Assembly: GCA_945893075.1 (NCBI GenBank)
Contig: CAMDDX010000037.1
Location: forward strand, 1-33,742
DNA length: 33,742 nt
From: Planctomyces sp. SH-PL62
GTDB lineage: Bacteria; Planctomycetota; Planctomycetia; Planctomycetales; Planctomycetaceae
Direction of reading: 5' to 3'
Shown here: piece by piece, positions 1 to 8,466 of the stretch
How the letters are laid out: each line of letters starts with the position of its first letter
How positions within the stretch are numbered: the stretch's first letter is position 1
The notes under the pieces: generated by a model
Seen by the model: only the letters and a program-made list of their open reading frames with translations
The model's database searches: none
Told to the model about the DNA's origin: nothing
Program-made: the position numbers and the translations under genes

Positions 1-74
1 CGTGGGGCAGGTTTTCAACCTGCCCGTGAAAGACGGAACCATGCGGGACGGGCAGGTTGAAAACCTGCCCCACG
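1..74. repeat. Perfect 26-bp nested inverted repeat inside the yyaL-like gene
   Basis: Positions 1-26 and 49-74 are exact reverse complements, separated by a 22-bp spacer. Each arm is itself a hairpin: GGGCAGGTT and AACCTGCCC around a 3-nt loop (TTC in the left arm, GAA in the right). The element can therefore fold as one long stem or as two small hairpins. It is read in frame by the surrounding gene and gives two similar peptides, GQVFNLP and GQVENLP. The left edge is cut by the window, so the element may be longer. Confidence 0.9.
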
Positions 75-1024
75 ACGATGTGTTCGCTCGCTGCCGCGCG
101 AAGCTATTCGCGGCCCGTTCGCAGCGGATCGCTCCGGCCCGGGATGACAAAGTGCTCGTCAGTTGGAACGGCTTGATGATCGCCGCGATGTCGCAGGCTG
201 CGGCGATTTTGGGAGAACCGCGTTACGCCGCGGCGGCACGCGCGGCGGCCGACTTCATCCTGAGCAACATGCGTGACGCTGACGGACGATTGCTGCACGC
301 CTTCAAAGATGGCCGAGCACGCTTCAATGCGTATCTCGATGACTACGCCTGTCTCATCGACGGGCTGATCGACCTTTACCAAGCGACGTTCGAGCCACGT
401 TGGTTGGAGATCGCCCTCGAACTTGCGGACCAGATGCTCGCGCGGTTTGACGACTCGCAGGGAGGCGGATTCTTTTACACGTCCACCGACCACGAGCAAC
501 TCGTCGCGCGGTTGAAGGACACGCAGGACAACGCGACGCCGTCGGGCAACGGCATGGCGGCATACGCGCTCGCGCGGCTGGGTACGCTCGCCGGTCAGCC
601 ACAACTTCTGGGCAAGGCGTATGCGACGCTCGAAGCGATGTCCGGTCAACTCGACAAATTCGCGCTGGCCAGCGGGCAATCGCTCTTGGCTCTCGATTTC
701 GTTTTTGGACCAACCCACGAAATCGTGCTGACGGATTCCAAACTCGAAAATGCCGCCGAGGGGAACGCCGCGTTGCGGGAACTGCATGGGCGATTTTGGC
801 CGAACAAAGTGGTGTCACGCCGCCCACATGTCACGGAGGACGCGGCATTACCCAAAGTGTTGCAGAGTCTCTTGGCGGGCAAGGAACCGGCGGCGACTGA
901 ACTGACGGTGTTCGTCTGCGAGAGAGGTGCCTGCCAAGCACCGCTGACCGGCTTACCGGCGTGGCGCGACTTTTTGGAACACGATCGACCGTTCTCGGTC
1001 AAGCCACCCGCGTCCGTCAGATGA
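2..1024 (+). CDS. YyaL/SPATA20-like protein (DUF255 family), C-terminal part
   Basis: This is the 3' part of a gene that starts before the window. The segment DDKVLVSWNGLMIAA, followed by an alpha/alpha-barrel-like region with YLDDYACLIDGLIDLY and DNATPSGNGMAA, matches the C-terminal half of the YyaL/spermatogenesis-associated protein 20 family. Full-length members are roughly 650-700 residues and begin with a thioredoxin-like domain, which would lie upstream. The biochemical role of the family is poorly defined; the C-terminal half resembles N-acylglucosamine 2-epimerase/glycosidase toroids. The first ~24 residues here come from an inserted palindromic repeat that lies just before the conserved RAKLFAARSQR helix. 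The GTG at position 2 is therefore not a real start. The 3' end overlaps the convergent glycosyltransferase gene by 8 bp. Confidence 0.85.
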   Translation: MGQVFNLPVKDGTMRDGQVENLPHDDVFARCRAKLFAARSQRIAPARDDKVLVSWNGLMIAAMSQAAAILGEPRYAAAARAAADFILSNMRDADGRLLHAFKDGRARFNAYLDDYACLIDGLIDLYQATFEPRWLEIALELADQMLARFDDSQGGGFFYTSTDHEQLVARLKDTQDNATPSGNGMAAYALARLGTLAGQPQLLGKAYATLEAMSGQLDKFALASGQSLLALDFVFGPTHEIVLTDSKLENAAEGNAALRELHGRFWPNKVVSRRPHVTEDAALPKVLQSLLAGKEPAATELTVFVCERGACQAPLTGLPAWRDFLEHDRPFSVKPPASVR

Positions 1025-2273
1025 TGGACACGTTGAGTCCCTCGTTCAGACCCGTGAAGGGGGCATCGGACAAGACCTCCACTCGCATCGGAGCATGAAT
1101 GCGGTAACGCACTCCGCGCCACAGGAGCGTGCGCCGAAATAGCACGCTCACCGAACTGTAGCCATACACCAGATGCGCCAGCGGCATCATCCAGAGCACC
1201 GACCAACCGAGGCTGGCCACCGTTTGCTTCTGCAGCCGCAGCAATCGTTGAGCGAGATATTCGATCCACAGAACCAGGCCCATCATGTTGAGCAGATAGC
1301 CCGCCAACCCCACCAGCAGCATCGTGGCCGAGGCCGTTTGTCCCAGGCTCCAATAGATGGGCGGCCCCACCAGGTGCGCCACCGTCAACAGCGAGACCGC
1401 CACATTAAAATAGCCGACCTGCCGTGCGTTCCGATGGTACAGCCAAACCTGCAAGCACTGTCGCAACGCCCAATCCCACAACTTAGCGAGTGGAACTTCC
1501 TCGCGATTGACCATCAGCAACTGGGGCACGCAATGGATTCGCTGTCCCGCCTGGTGAAACAGCTCGCGCAGGATGACGTCGTCATTGAACGACCGCGACC
1601 AATTGTCCGTGACGCGGTGTTGCTCCACGTCGGCACGACGCATCGCCATTGAACCGCCCCAGGGAATCTCAAAATTGAACATCTGGATGACGGCCCCGGC
1701 ATTCCACACGACGCGGACCTTGGTGCCCCACCGTTCTCCGCTCGGCTCGAACCAACGGTTGCCCGTCGAGAGGCCCACGCCGGAATCCGCCAACGGCGAG
1801 ACCAGTTCGCGGAGCCAGTTCTGCAACGGAGTCACGTCTGAGTCGGCCAAAGCGATGACCTCGAAGGACGCATCAAGATCCTCGATCGCCTGAACCAGCG
1901 AACTGCACTTCAGGCTGCAGGTCTTGCGACGATCCCGCAGGACCGACATTCGCAACCGCTCCGAACCAAACTTTTGTTGCCAGGCATTCAAAGAAGCCCA
2001 CGCCGGATCATTTACCGAATCGACAACCACATGGACGACGTAGTCCGAGTAGTCTTGATTGAGCAAGCCGCGCAGGCACTCATCCAACAGAGGATCGTAA
2101 CCGCGAACACACAAGATGATCGCCGTTCGCGGTGTCCAGGTGGCGTCGCCCACGGCTGACTTTTCGCGGCGAAACGTGCTTCGCAAACTGCGCTGATAAC
2201 GGAACACGAATCCAATTTGAATCCAACCACACACCAGCAGCGACACTGCCAGCCCCACCGCGACCATCGACAT
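1017..2273 (-). CDS. Membrane-bound family 2 glycosyltransferase
   Basis: A 418-aa protein with one N-terminal membrane helix (about residues 4-24), a cytoplasmic GT-A catalytic domain and three or so C-terminal helices (about 288-375). The GT2 signs are ALADSDVTP (DxD-like, 144-146), GGSMAMRR (206-213), the acidic pair in FNDD (229-232), and a degenerate form of the QxxRW motif around RQCLQVW (271-277). The layout resembles ceramide glucosyltransferase/HpnI-like enzymes that transfer a sugar from a nucleotide donor to a membrane lipid. The substrate cannot be read from the sequence. The ATG at 2273 has GGGAG about 7 nt upstream; a second ATG follows two codons later. The gene is transcribed away from moxR and ends inside the last codons of the convergent yyaL-like gene. 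Confidence 0.82.
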   Translation of the reverse strand: MSMVAVGLAVSLLVCGWIQIGFVFRYQRSLRSTFRREKSAVGDATWTPRTAIILCVRGYDPLLDECLRGLLNQDYSDYVVHVVVDSVNDPAWASLNAWQQKFGSERLRMSVLRDRRKTCSLKCSSLVQAIEDLDASFEVIALADSDVTPLQNWLRELVSPLADSGVGLSTGNRWFEPSGERWGTKVRVVWNAGAVIQMFNFEIPWGGSMAMRRADVEQHRVTDNWSRSFNDDVILRELFHQAGQRIHCVPQLLMVNREEVPLAKLWDWALRQCLQVWLYHRNARQVGYFNVAVSLLTVAHLVGPPIYWSLGQTASATMLLVGLAGYLLNMMGLVLWIEYLAQRLLRLQKQTVASLGWSVLWMMPLAHLVYGYSSVSVLFRRTLLWRGVRYRIHAPMRVEVLSDAPFTGLNEGLNVSII

Positions 2274-2613
2274 AACCGGCTCCCGACACAGAAGGCGAAA
2301 GCGAATCAGTACGCTTTCAAGGAACCTCCGTGTTTCGGATAGAGATCCGTCCTCGGAGTATTTTCAACAAGTGGCCCGTAATCTCAAGCGTAGAGCCGAC
2401 GATGACCTTCTCTTCGGCTCGCATGTGCGAAACTCTTTGGGAATTTGCCCCCTTCATCAGGCCGCGAGTGAAATTGACCTCTCCCTCATCACCGCGAGTG
2501 GATATTCGCCACTCATCTGGGAACAATCCCGCCCCAATTGCGAACCGCGTTCGCGGTCCATTTAACTGTCAGTTCGGCCGACATCTCTTGCACGACAACT
2601 GAGGAATTCATTC
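2274..2613. promoter_or_regulatory. 340-bp divergent intergenic region between the glycosyltransferase and moxR
   Basis: No convincing gene is seen here; the short open frames have no ribosome site or recognisable product. Promoters for both divergent genes must lie here, but I cannot pick convincing -35/-10 boxes. Two short dyads could be operator-like: ACCGCG/CGCGGT with a 2-nt centre (2544-2557), and GAGTGG/CCACTC around a 7-nt centre (about 2496-2514). GAGGA about 10 nt before 2614 is the moxR ribosome-binding site. Confidence 0.35.
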
Positions 2614-3642
2614 ATGTCCCAACCCGTGGCGACCACTTCATCGGAACGGCTTTCGGAAAATGACGTCCAGGCGATTGATCAACTGCGGGAGGTTTACGCG
2701 AAGCTGCGGAAAGAGCTCGGCCGAGTGATTGTCGGACAGCACGACACGATCGAGCGTCTGGCGATTTGCCTGTTCGCTCGCGGGCACGGCTTGCTGATGG
2801 GGGTGCCGGGGCTGGCCAAGACGCTGCTGGTCAGCAAGCTGGCCGAGACCATGTCGCTGAAGTTCAGCCGCATCCAATTCACTCCCGACTTGATGCCGAT
2901 GGACATCACCGGCACCGACATCCTGCAAGACACGGCGGGGGGCAAACGCGACTTTGAATTCGTGCATGGGCCGATCTTCGCGAACATCGTGCTGGCGGAT
3001 GAGATCAATCGCGCTCCGCCGAAAACGCAGGCCGCGATGCTCGAAGCGATGCAAGAGCGCAAGGTCACAGTCATCGGCAAAGCGTTCACGCTGGAGGCTC
3101 CGTTTCTCGTGCTGGCCACGCAGAATCCCGTCGAGCAGGAAGGGACTTACCCTTTGCCCGAAGCGCAGCTCGACCGGTTCATGTTCTTGATCGAGCTCGA
3201 CTATCCGTCGGAAGAAGAAGAGGTGCGGATCGCTCGCACAACGACCGGCGATGACTTGCCGGAGTTGACTCATCTGCTGCACGCGGAAGACATCATCCGT
3301 CATCAACATCTCGTGCGGCGTGTGCCGGTGCCGGATCACATCTATCAATTCGCGGCGCGTCTGGTGCGGAAGACTCGGCCGAACGGCGCGACCGCGCCGG
3401 GTTGGCTCAAGCCGCTGGTCGCTTGGGGTGCTGGGCCGCGAGCGGTGCAGAATCTGATCCTCGGCGCGAAGGCTCGCGCGGCGTTGATGGGCAGTTACAT
3501 GGTTCGGCTGGAAGACATTCAAGAGGTCGCCTCGCCCGTGCTGACCCATCGCATCATTACGACTTTCGCCGCGCAGGCCGAAGGGGTCGACGCCAAGAAG
3601 ATCGTGCGGCGGCTGATCGAAGAGACGAACGCCGAGGGATAA
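2614..3642 (+). CDS. moxR: MoxR-family AAA+ ATPase
   Basis: A 342-aa cytoplasmic ATPase. Walker A is GVPGLAKT (63-70) and Walker B is VLADEINRAPP (126-136). Sensor 1 lies in LVLATQNPVEQEGTYPLPEA (about 165-184), which is diagnostic for MoxR. Length and domain order are normal for the family. MoxR proteins act as chaperone-like ATPases with von Willebrand A (vWA) proteins, for example in methanol dehydrogenase maturation and Bat aerotolerance loci. Here the DUF58 and vWA partners follow, but only after two EF-hand proteins inserted in between, which is unusual. The ATG at 2614 has GAGGA about 10 nt upstream. It is the first gene of the long plus-strand series, so its upstream gap probably carries the main promoter. 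Confidence 0.95.
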   Translation: MSQPVATTSSERLSENDVQAIDQLREVYAKLRKELGRVIVGQHDTIERLAICLFARGHGLLMGVPGLAKTLLVSKLAETMSLKFSRIQFTPDLMPMDITGTDILQDTAGGKRDFEFVHGPIFANIVLADEINRAPPKTQAAMLEAMQERKVTVIGKAFTLEAPFLVLATQNPVEQEGTYPLPEAQLDRFMFLIELDYPSEEEEVRIARTTTGDDLPELTHLLHAEDIIRHQHLVRRVPVPDHIYQFAARLVRKTRPNGATAPGWLKPLVAWGAGPRAVQNLILGAKARAALMGSYMVRLEDIQEVASPVLTHRIITTFAAQAEGVDAKKIVRRLIEETNAEG

Positions 3643-3693
3643 TTTGGCAATGTCGGGATGAATCGTCTCACTTCCACGAATTGAGGAATGGTC

Positions 3694-5607
3694 ATGTTTC
3701 GCCGTGTGTTGCTCGTCGCGTTGGCTGGCATGCTGAGTTGGTCGGCTTGGGCGGATGAACCCAAGGTGGACTACGCGAAACGTGTCACTGAAGCATTGGC
3801 TTGGGCGGATAAGAATCAGGACCAGAAGTTGTCGCTCGACGAATTCTTGACGTTGAACACCGCGAAGCCGGAAATCGCCAAGCGGGACTTCAAGCTGTTC
3901 GATCTGGATGCGGACGGATTTCTCTCGCAGGACGAATTCGCGACGCTGCCAACGGTCGTCCCTGCCGAGCACCGCGGCAAGTTGCCCGATCCCATGCTGG
4001 AGTTACTCGCGAAGTCCGTGGCCGCGATGGATGTCTCGTTCGACAATTGGGATCAGAAGCCCGATGTGGAAATCGACGCGAACCAATTCATCGCGGCCTT
4101 CGCACGGACCTTTTCCGGTGGGGCTCGGCCGACGGTCGCGGAAGCGGATTTGGACCGCAATCGAAAAATCAGTCGCGATGAGGCTCGGCGATTTTTGGAG
4201 ATTCAGTTAGGCATCCGCCGGAGTGACGGGAAGCTTCTGCGTGAACCGGCTGGTCGCGTCAACAATTTCATGCTGTTCCAGTACATCGACCTGAACCGCA
4301 ACGACCTTCTTGAACGGTCGGAGTTCCTCGAACGATCCTTCGCGGGAGCCAAGGTGGCCGAGGAATTCGACAAGGCCAACACCAACGGGGATGAAGGGCT
4401 GTGGTTCAATGAGTGGTGTCTCATCCCACATCGCGCGTGGACCGATCCGGTGGACGAATTTCGGCAGTTGGACACGAATCTGGATGGGCTCGTCGATCTG
4501 CACGAGCTGATGGCGGGGACGCCCGATTGGAAAAAGAAGCTCGCCGCCAGCGTGTTCCCCGGTTTCGATGACAACGGGGACCGTGTACTCACGCTGGCCG
4601 AGTACCGGATGACGATGCAAGCCAACATGGTCGTCCCCTGGCACAACCCGATCACCGATCCGGATGGCGACGGCGGGCTGACGTTTGCCGAATTCAAATT
4701 CGATCAGTTTGAGTTTCCGCTCTTGCGTTGGGTCAACTTTCAAAAGCTGGACGTGAATCACGACGGCGTCTTGGACACGAACGAGTTCTCGTTCAGCACG
4801 AAGACTCAGGACGAGTTCTTCGTGATGAACGCCGACGGCACGGGTTGGCGGTCGCTGTTTCAGTTCAAGGGGTATCCGGCCTGCGGTTCGCCGGCGGTTT
4901 CCCCCGACGGAAAGCAGATCGCGTTCGACGCCTGGCCGGTCAAGCAACAGGGGAGCTCAGCGGTGTTCGTAATGAGCATCGACGGCGGCAATCCTCGCCA
5001 AATCGAATCGGGCATGATGCCGACCTGGTCGAAGGACGGCCGGAACTTGGCCTGTTCGCGAGGTGCTCCGCAATACGGCGTGTGGATCATGCAGCTCGAA
5101 GGGGATCTGCACAAACACGTTTGCGCCGGCTGGGGAGCCCAATGGTCGCCGGATGGGAAGAAGATCGCTTTCACGGATGGCACCGCTCTCAAATCGTATG
5201 ACGTCGAGACCACAGAAACCGTCACGCACTTGGACGGGCCGTTCAATCAAATTTACTGGAACATGACTTGGTCTTCCGACAGCCGGCGGCTGTGCTTCAA
5301 AGGGACGACGCCGGAGGGCCTGCTGCAAGTCGCCACCGTGAAGATGTCGGGAACCGCTCCCGAGCTGAAGGTGCATCACTCCGGCAAGGTGCAGGTGAAT
5401 GCCGACTTCGCCTGGCATCCGCAAGGGGACCGCATCATCTTCGCGATGACCTGCACCGAGCGGGCTCGCGTGCAGTTGTACGAATTCAACCCGGACAAGA
5501 ACGATCCTCCGCAGCTTGTGCCGGGCCAGGACAAAACTCGCAACAACACCGATGCCTGCTGGACTCCAGACGGCAAGCGGCTGATCGTGGTCAGCGGCGA
5601 TTATTGA
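3694..5607 (+). CDS. Secreted EF-hand/PD40 beta-propeller protein, copy 1
   Basis: A 637-aa exported protein. It has a clear signal peptide (MFRRVLLVALAGMLSWSAWA, then DEP). About nine EF-hand-like loops follow between residues 39 and 367, for example DLDADGFLSQDEF, DTNLDGLVDLHEL and DVNHDGVLDTNEF. The C-terminal half is a TolB/PD40-type beta-propeller with repeated SPDGKQIAFD and SPDGKKIAFT units. Calcium binding in the first half is likely; the propeller probably binds a protein or glycan partner. I prefer the ATG at 3694: GAGGA directly abuts the ATG at 3688 but lies 6 nt before 3694. The next gene is a tandem paralogue with the same domain order. An EF-hand to propeller fusion between MoxR and DUF58 is not part of classic MoxR operons. 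Confidence 0.85.
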   Translation: MFRRVLLVALAGMLSWSAWADEPKVDYAKRVTEALAWADKNQDQKLSLDEFLTLNTAKPEIAKRDFKLFDLDADGFLSQDEFATLPTVVPAEHRGKLPDPMLELLAKSVAAMDVSFDNWDQKPDVEIDANQFIAAFARTFSGGARPTVAEADLDRNRKISRDEARRFLEIQLGIRRSDGKLLREPAGRVNNFMLFQYIDLNRNDLLERSEFLERSFAGAKVAEEFDKANTNGDEGLWFNEWCLIPHRAWTDPVDEFRQLDTNLDGLVDLHELMAGTPDWKKKLAASVFPGFDDNGDRVLTLAEYRMTMQANMVVPWHNPITDPDGDGGLTFAEFKFDQFEFPLLRWVNFQKLDVNHDGVLDTNEFSFSTKTQDEFFVMNADGTGWRSLFQFKGYPACGSPAVSPDGKQIAFDAWPVKQQGSSAVFVMSIDGGNPRQIESGMMPTWSKDGRNLACSRGAPQYGVWIMQLEGDLHKHVCAGWGAQWSPDGKKIAFTDGTALKSYDVETTETVTHLDGPFNQIYWNMTWSSDSRRLCFKGTTPEGLLQVATVKMSGTAPELKVHHSGKVQVNADFAWHPQGDRIIFAMTCTERARVQLYEFNPDKNDPPQLVPGQDKTRNNTDACWTPDGKRLIVVSGDY

Positions 5608-5614
5608 GAGCGTG

Positions 5615-7555
5615 ATGATGAGACCGATCGAGATTCGCAAATCGAAATGGCTGGCGTGCGGCGTCGCGCTGACGCTGTTGGTCGCTGTCGGCGGCGCATT
5701 CGCTGACGACGAAGTGCGAGTCATGCCGGTCGCGGTGGTCGAGAAGTTTGTGAAGCTCGACCGGAACAGCGACAAGAAGCTTTCGTTGGAAGAGTTCCAG
5801 GGGTCCGTCGCCAAAGAACAAGCCGCCGTCGCGATACGGGACTTTCAATTGTTCGACTTGGATGCCGACGGACTGCTTTCGGTGGAAGAATTCTGGAGCG
5901 TCCCGACGGTCATTGCTCCAGAACAACGCGGGCCGCTCCCCGATCCGATGACGGGGCTGGTCGATCAATTCGTCGCCGTGATGGATAAGTTCTTCGACGA
6001 CTGGGAGAAGGACGTCGATCGAACGATCCCAACGAATCGGTTTGTCTCGGAGTTCGGGGAGACAATCCAGGAGCCGATCACTCAGCAAATGCAATTTGAG
6101 TCCGATCCGAATCGAGATGGCCAAGTCACTCGCAAGGAGGCTCGGCGGTTTGTCGAGATTCAGTTCGGCATGCGCCGCGGCGATGGCAAGCTGCTCCGCG
6201 AACCGTGTGGCCGAGTCGTTCAATTCATCCAATTTAAGAACGCCGATCGAAACCGCGACGACCGAGTCGATCGCAACGAATTCATCAACCATTCGTATTC
6301 CGGGACCAAGGCGGAAGAGATCTTCGTCAGCGGCGACACGAACAAAGACGAGTTCATCTCGTGGGACGAGTGGTGCAAGATCCCCGGTCGCATTGATGAC
6401 CCGATCAATGAATTTCGCCGGCTCGACACCAACTTGGATGGCAAGCTCAACTTGATCGAACTGATGGCGGGGACTCCCGACTGGATCAAGGTCTCGGCGA
6501 CGTCGGCGTTCCCTGGATTCGATTTCGATCACGATGGCGAGCTGTCGCTCAGTGAGTATCGCCTGACGATGCGTGCCAACCCGGTTGCCGGTTGGGCCAG
6601 TGTGCTGGTGGATGTGGACGGCGACGAACAAATCTCACGCGCGGAATTCGTTTACGACCGAGCGGTCCCGCTGCTGCGATTTGTCTATTTCAAAATCCTG
6701 GACACGAACGGCGATGGCGTGCTCGACACGCAGGAATTCAAGTTCAAGCTAAAAATCCGCCGGGCGGCTTATGCGCTGAACGCCGACGGAACCGGGTGGC
6801 AACGCCTGTTCGACGTGAAGGAGTATCCTCAATTCGGTTCACCAGCCGTCTCACCCGACGGCAAGCGAATCGCGTTTGATGGGCACCGCGCAAAGGAGGG
6901 TCTCGGCAGCCAGGTGATGATGCTCGCCGACCTCGATGGCCAGAATCTGGAAGTGCTCGGCCCCGGCATGATGCCCAACTGGAACAAGGATGGCACCGAG
7001 TTGGTCTACTCGCACGGCGGCATCCAAATCATGAACCTCGCCAGCAAGGAGTCGCGGCAGATCGGAAAGGGATGGGGTGGGCAATGGTCTACGGATGGCA
7101 AGCGAATCCTCTTTTATGACGGGCTGAGGATCATGCTTCACGACTTGGCAACTCAGGAAACCAAGTCGGTCTACAACGCTGCGGTCCGCGAATACCAACA
7201 GCTCTACTGGAATATGACCTGGTCTCCCGACAGCCAGCGAATCATGTTCAAGGCAATGAATAAGACCGGCCAGCAAGAGATCGCCACTGTCTTCGCCGAT
7301 CCCGCTCAGCCCCGAATGAAAGTGCATTACACCGGCACGAGCATCACAGAAGACTTCGCCTGGCACCCCGACGGCAAGCGAGTCGCCTTCGGCATGCTCT
7401 CCCCCGAGCGAAAGCTCTATCAGATTTACGAGATCAATCCCGACGTCGACGGGCCACCGACGCTGGTTCCTGGCCAAGACCCCAACTCCAACAACACCAA
7501 CCTCTGCTGGATGCCTGATGGCAAACGAGCGGTCATCATCACGGGGGATTTCTGA
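5615..7555 (+). CDS. Secreted EF-hand/PD40 beta-propeller protein, copy 2
   Basis: A tandem paralogue of the preceding gene, with the same order of parts. It has a signal peptide with hydrophobic core WLACGVALTLLVAVGGAFA, nine EF-hand-like loops (DLDADGLLSVEEF, DTNLDGKLNLIEL, DTNGDGVLDTQEF and others) and a PD40 propeller (SPDGKRIAFD, MMPNWNKDGTELVY). The copies align end to end, including the final PDGKR region before a GD-aromatic C-terminus, so a whole-gene duplication is the simple explanation. Start choice is open: GTG 5612, ATG 5615 and ATG 5618 are consecutive, and GAGAG at 5606-5610 fits 5618 slightly better. The stop overlaps the DUF58 start by one base (TGATG), indicating translational coupling. 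Confidence 0.85.
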   Translation: MMRPIEIRKSKWLACGVALTLLVAVGGAFADDEVRVMPVAVVEKFVKLDRNSDKKLSLEEFQGSVAKEQAAVAIRDFQLFDLDADGLLSVEEFWSVPTVIAPEQRGPLPDPMTGLVDQFVAVMDKFFDDWEKDVDRTIPTNRFVSEFGETIQEPITQQMQFESDPNRDGQVTRKEARRFVEIQFGMRRGDGKLLREPCGRVVQFIQFKNADRNRDDRVDRNEFINHSYSGTKAEEIFVSGDTNKDEFISWDEWCKIPGRIDDPINEFRRLDTNLDGKLNLIELMAGTPDWIKVSATSAFPGFDFDHDGELSLSEYRLTMRANPVAGWASVLVDVDGDEQISRAEFVYDRAVPLLRFVYFKILDTNGDGVLDTQEFKFKLKIRRAAYALNADGTGWQRLFDVKEYPQFGSPAVSPDGKRIAFDGHRAKEGLGSQVMMLADLDGQNLEVLGPGMMPNWNKDGTELVYSHGGIQIMNLASKESRQIGKGWGGQWSTDGKRILFYDGLRIMLHDLATQETKSVYNAAVREYQQLYWNMTWSPDSQRIMFKAMNKTGQQEIATVFADPAQPRMKVHYTGTSITEDFAWHPDGKRVAFGMLSPERKLYQIYEINPDVDGPPTLVPGQDPNSNNTNLCWMPDGKRAVIITGDF

Positions 7556-8466
7556 TGTTCGCCGATCGTCAACCTCGCAGCTTCTTGGACACCGGCGCGT
7601 TGTCGCGCTTGGCGGCGGTGCCGCTGTGTGCTCGGCGGCCGATGCTGGGTGGCGTGTCGGGGCGGCACACGAGCCCGCATCGCGGGGCCAGCGTTGAATT
7701 CGCCGAGTATCGAAAATACGTCCCCGGCGATGACCTGCGGCGGCTCGATTGGCGAGCCTACGGACGCTCCGATCGCTTCTACGTCAAAGAGTTCGAGGCG
7801 GACACGAACCTGCGATTGTGCGTCGTGCTCGATACGAGCGGCTCGATGGACTTCGGTTCGACCGGCGTCACGAAGATCGAATACGCCCGCAAGCTGGCCG
7901 GATCGCTGGCCTACTTAGCCTCGCAACAGGGAGACGCGGTCGGGCTGTCGTGCGTCGCGAATGGAATCGTCCGCAACATTCCGCCGAAACGGAGTCCGGC
8001 CCACTTAATGAACGTCTTTGAGATCCTCGAACAAGCGGAACCCAACGGCGAGACGCAACTTGTTCCGGTGCTGCACGAACTCGCCGAGACGATCCGCCAG
8101 CGGGCGTTGATCGTCGTGCTGTCCGACTTCTTCGTGGAACCAGATCTGCTGCGCGGTTGCTTCCAGCATCTGCACTTCCGCAAACACGATGTCGCACTGT
8201 TTCAGTTGCTCGATCCGCAGGAACTGAGTTTTAGTTTTCGGCGTCCGATGCGGTTCATCGACATGGAAGGTGGCCCGGCCATCTTCGCCGAACCCAACGA
8301 GATCGCCGATCGTTATCAAAAGGCGTTGAAGCAATACCTCGCCGGTCTGAAGCAAGTCGTGCTGGAGTCCGCAATGGATTTTCACCAAGTCAGCCTCGAT
8401 GAAAACTTCGAGCAAGTGCTGATGCGCTTCCTCGTCGGCCGCACGCGGACGAAGGGGGTGCGATGA
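7555..8466 (+). CDS. DUF58 domain protein with vWA-type MIDAS
   Basis: A 303-aa protein matching the DUF58 family. The signature PGDDLRRLDWRAYGR is at 57-71, and a vWA-like domain with an intact metal-ion adhesion motif, DTSGSM (93-98, DxSxS), follows. DUF58 proteins are the usual neighbours of MoxR ATPases and are thought to be their partners or adaptors at the membrane. No signal peptide or membrane helix is evident, so it is probably cytoplasmic. GGGGGA precedes the ATG by about 6 nt. The start overlaps the EF-hand gene stop by one base, and the stop overlaps the next gene as ATGA. Confidence 0.92.
   Translation: MFADRQPRSFLDTGALSRLAAVPLCARRPMLGGVSGRHTSPHRGASVEFAEYRKYVPGDDLRRLDWRAYGRSDRFYVKEFEADTNLRLCVVLDTSGSMDFGSTGVTKIEYARKLAGSLAYLASQQGDAVGLSCVANGIVRNIPPKRSPAHLMNVFEILEQAEPNGETQLVPVLHELAETIRQRALIVVLSDFFVEPDLLRGCFQHLHFRKHDVALFQLLDPQELSFSFRRPMRFIDMEGGPAIFAEPNEIADRYQKALKQYLAGLKQVVLESAMDFHQVSLDENFEQVLMRFLVGRTRTKGVR

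Noticed and set aside
3688-3693. ATG 3688 as start of the first EF-hand gene
   Set aside because: The GAGGA ribosome site abuts it with no spacer; ATG 3694 has proper spacing and gives a normal signal peptide.
2638-3972. 444-codon open frame on the minus strand opposite moxR
   Set aside because: It lies opposite a gene with complete AAA+ motifs; its translation is Arg/His-rich and low in recognisable motifs, as expected of a shadow in GC-rich DNA.
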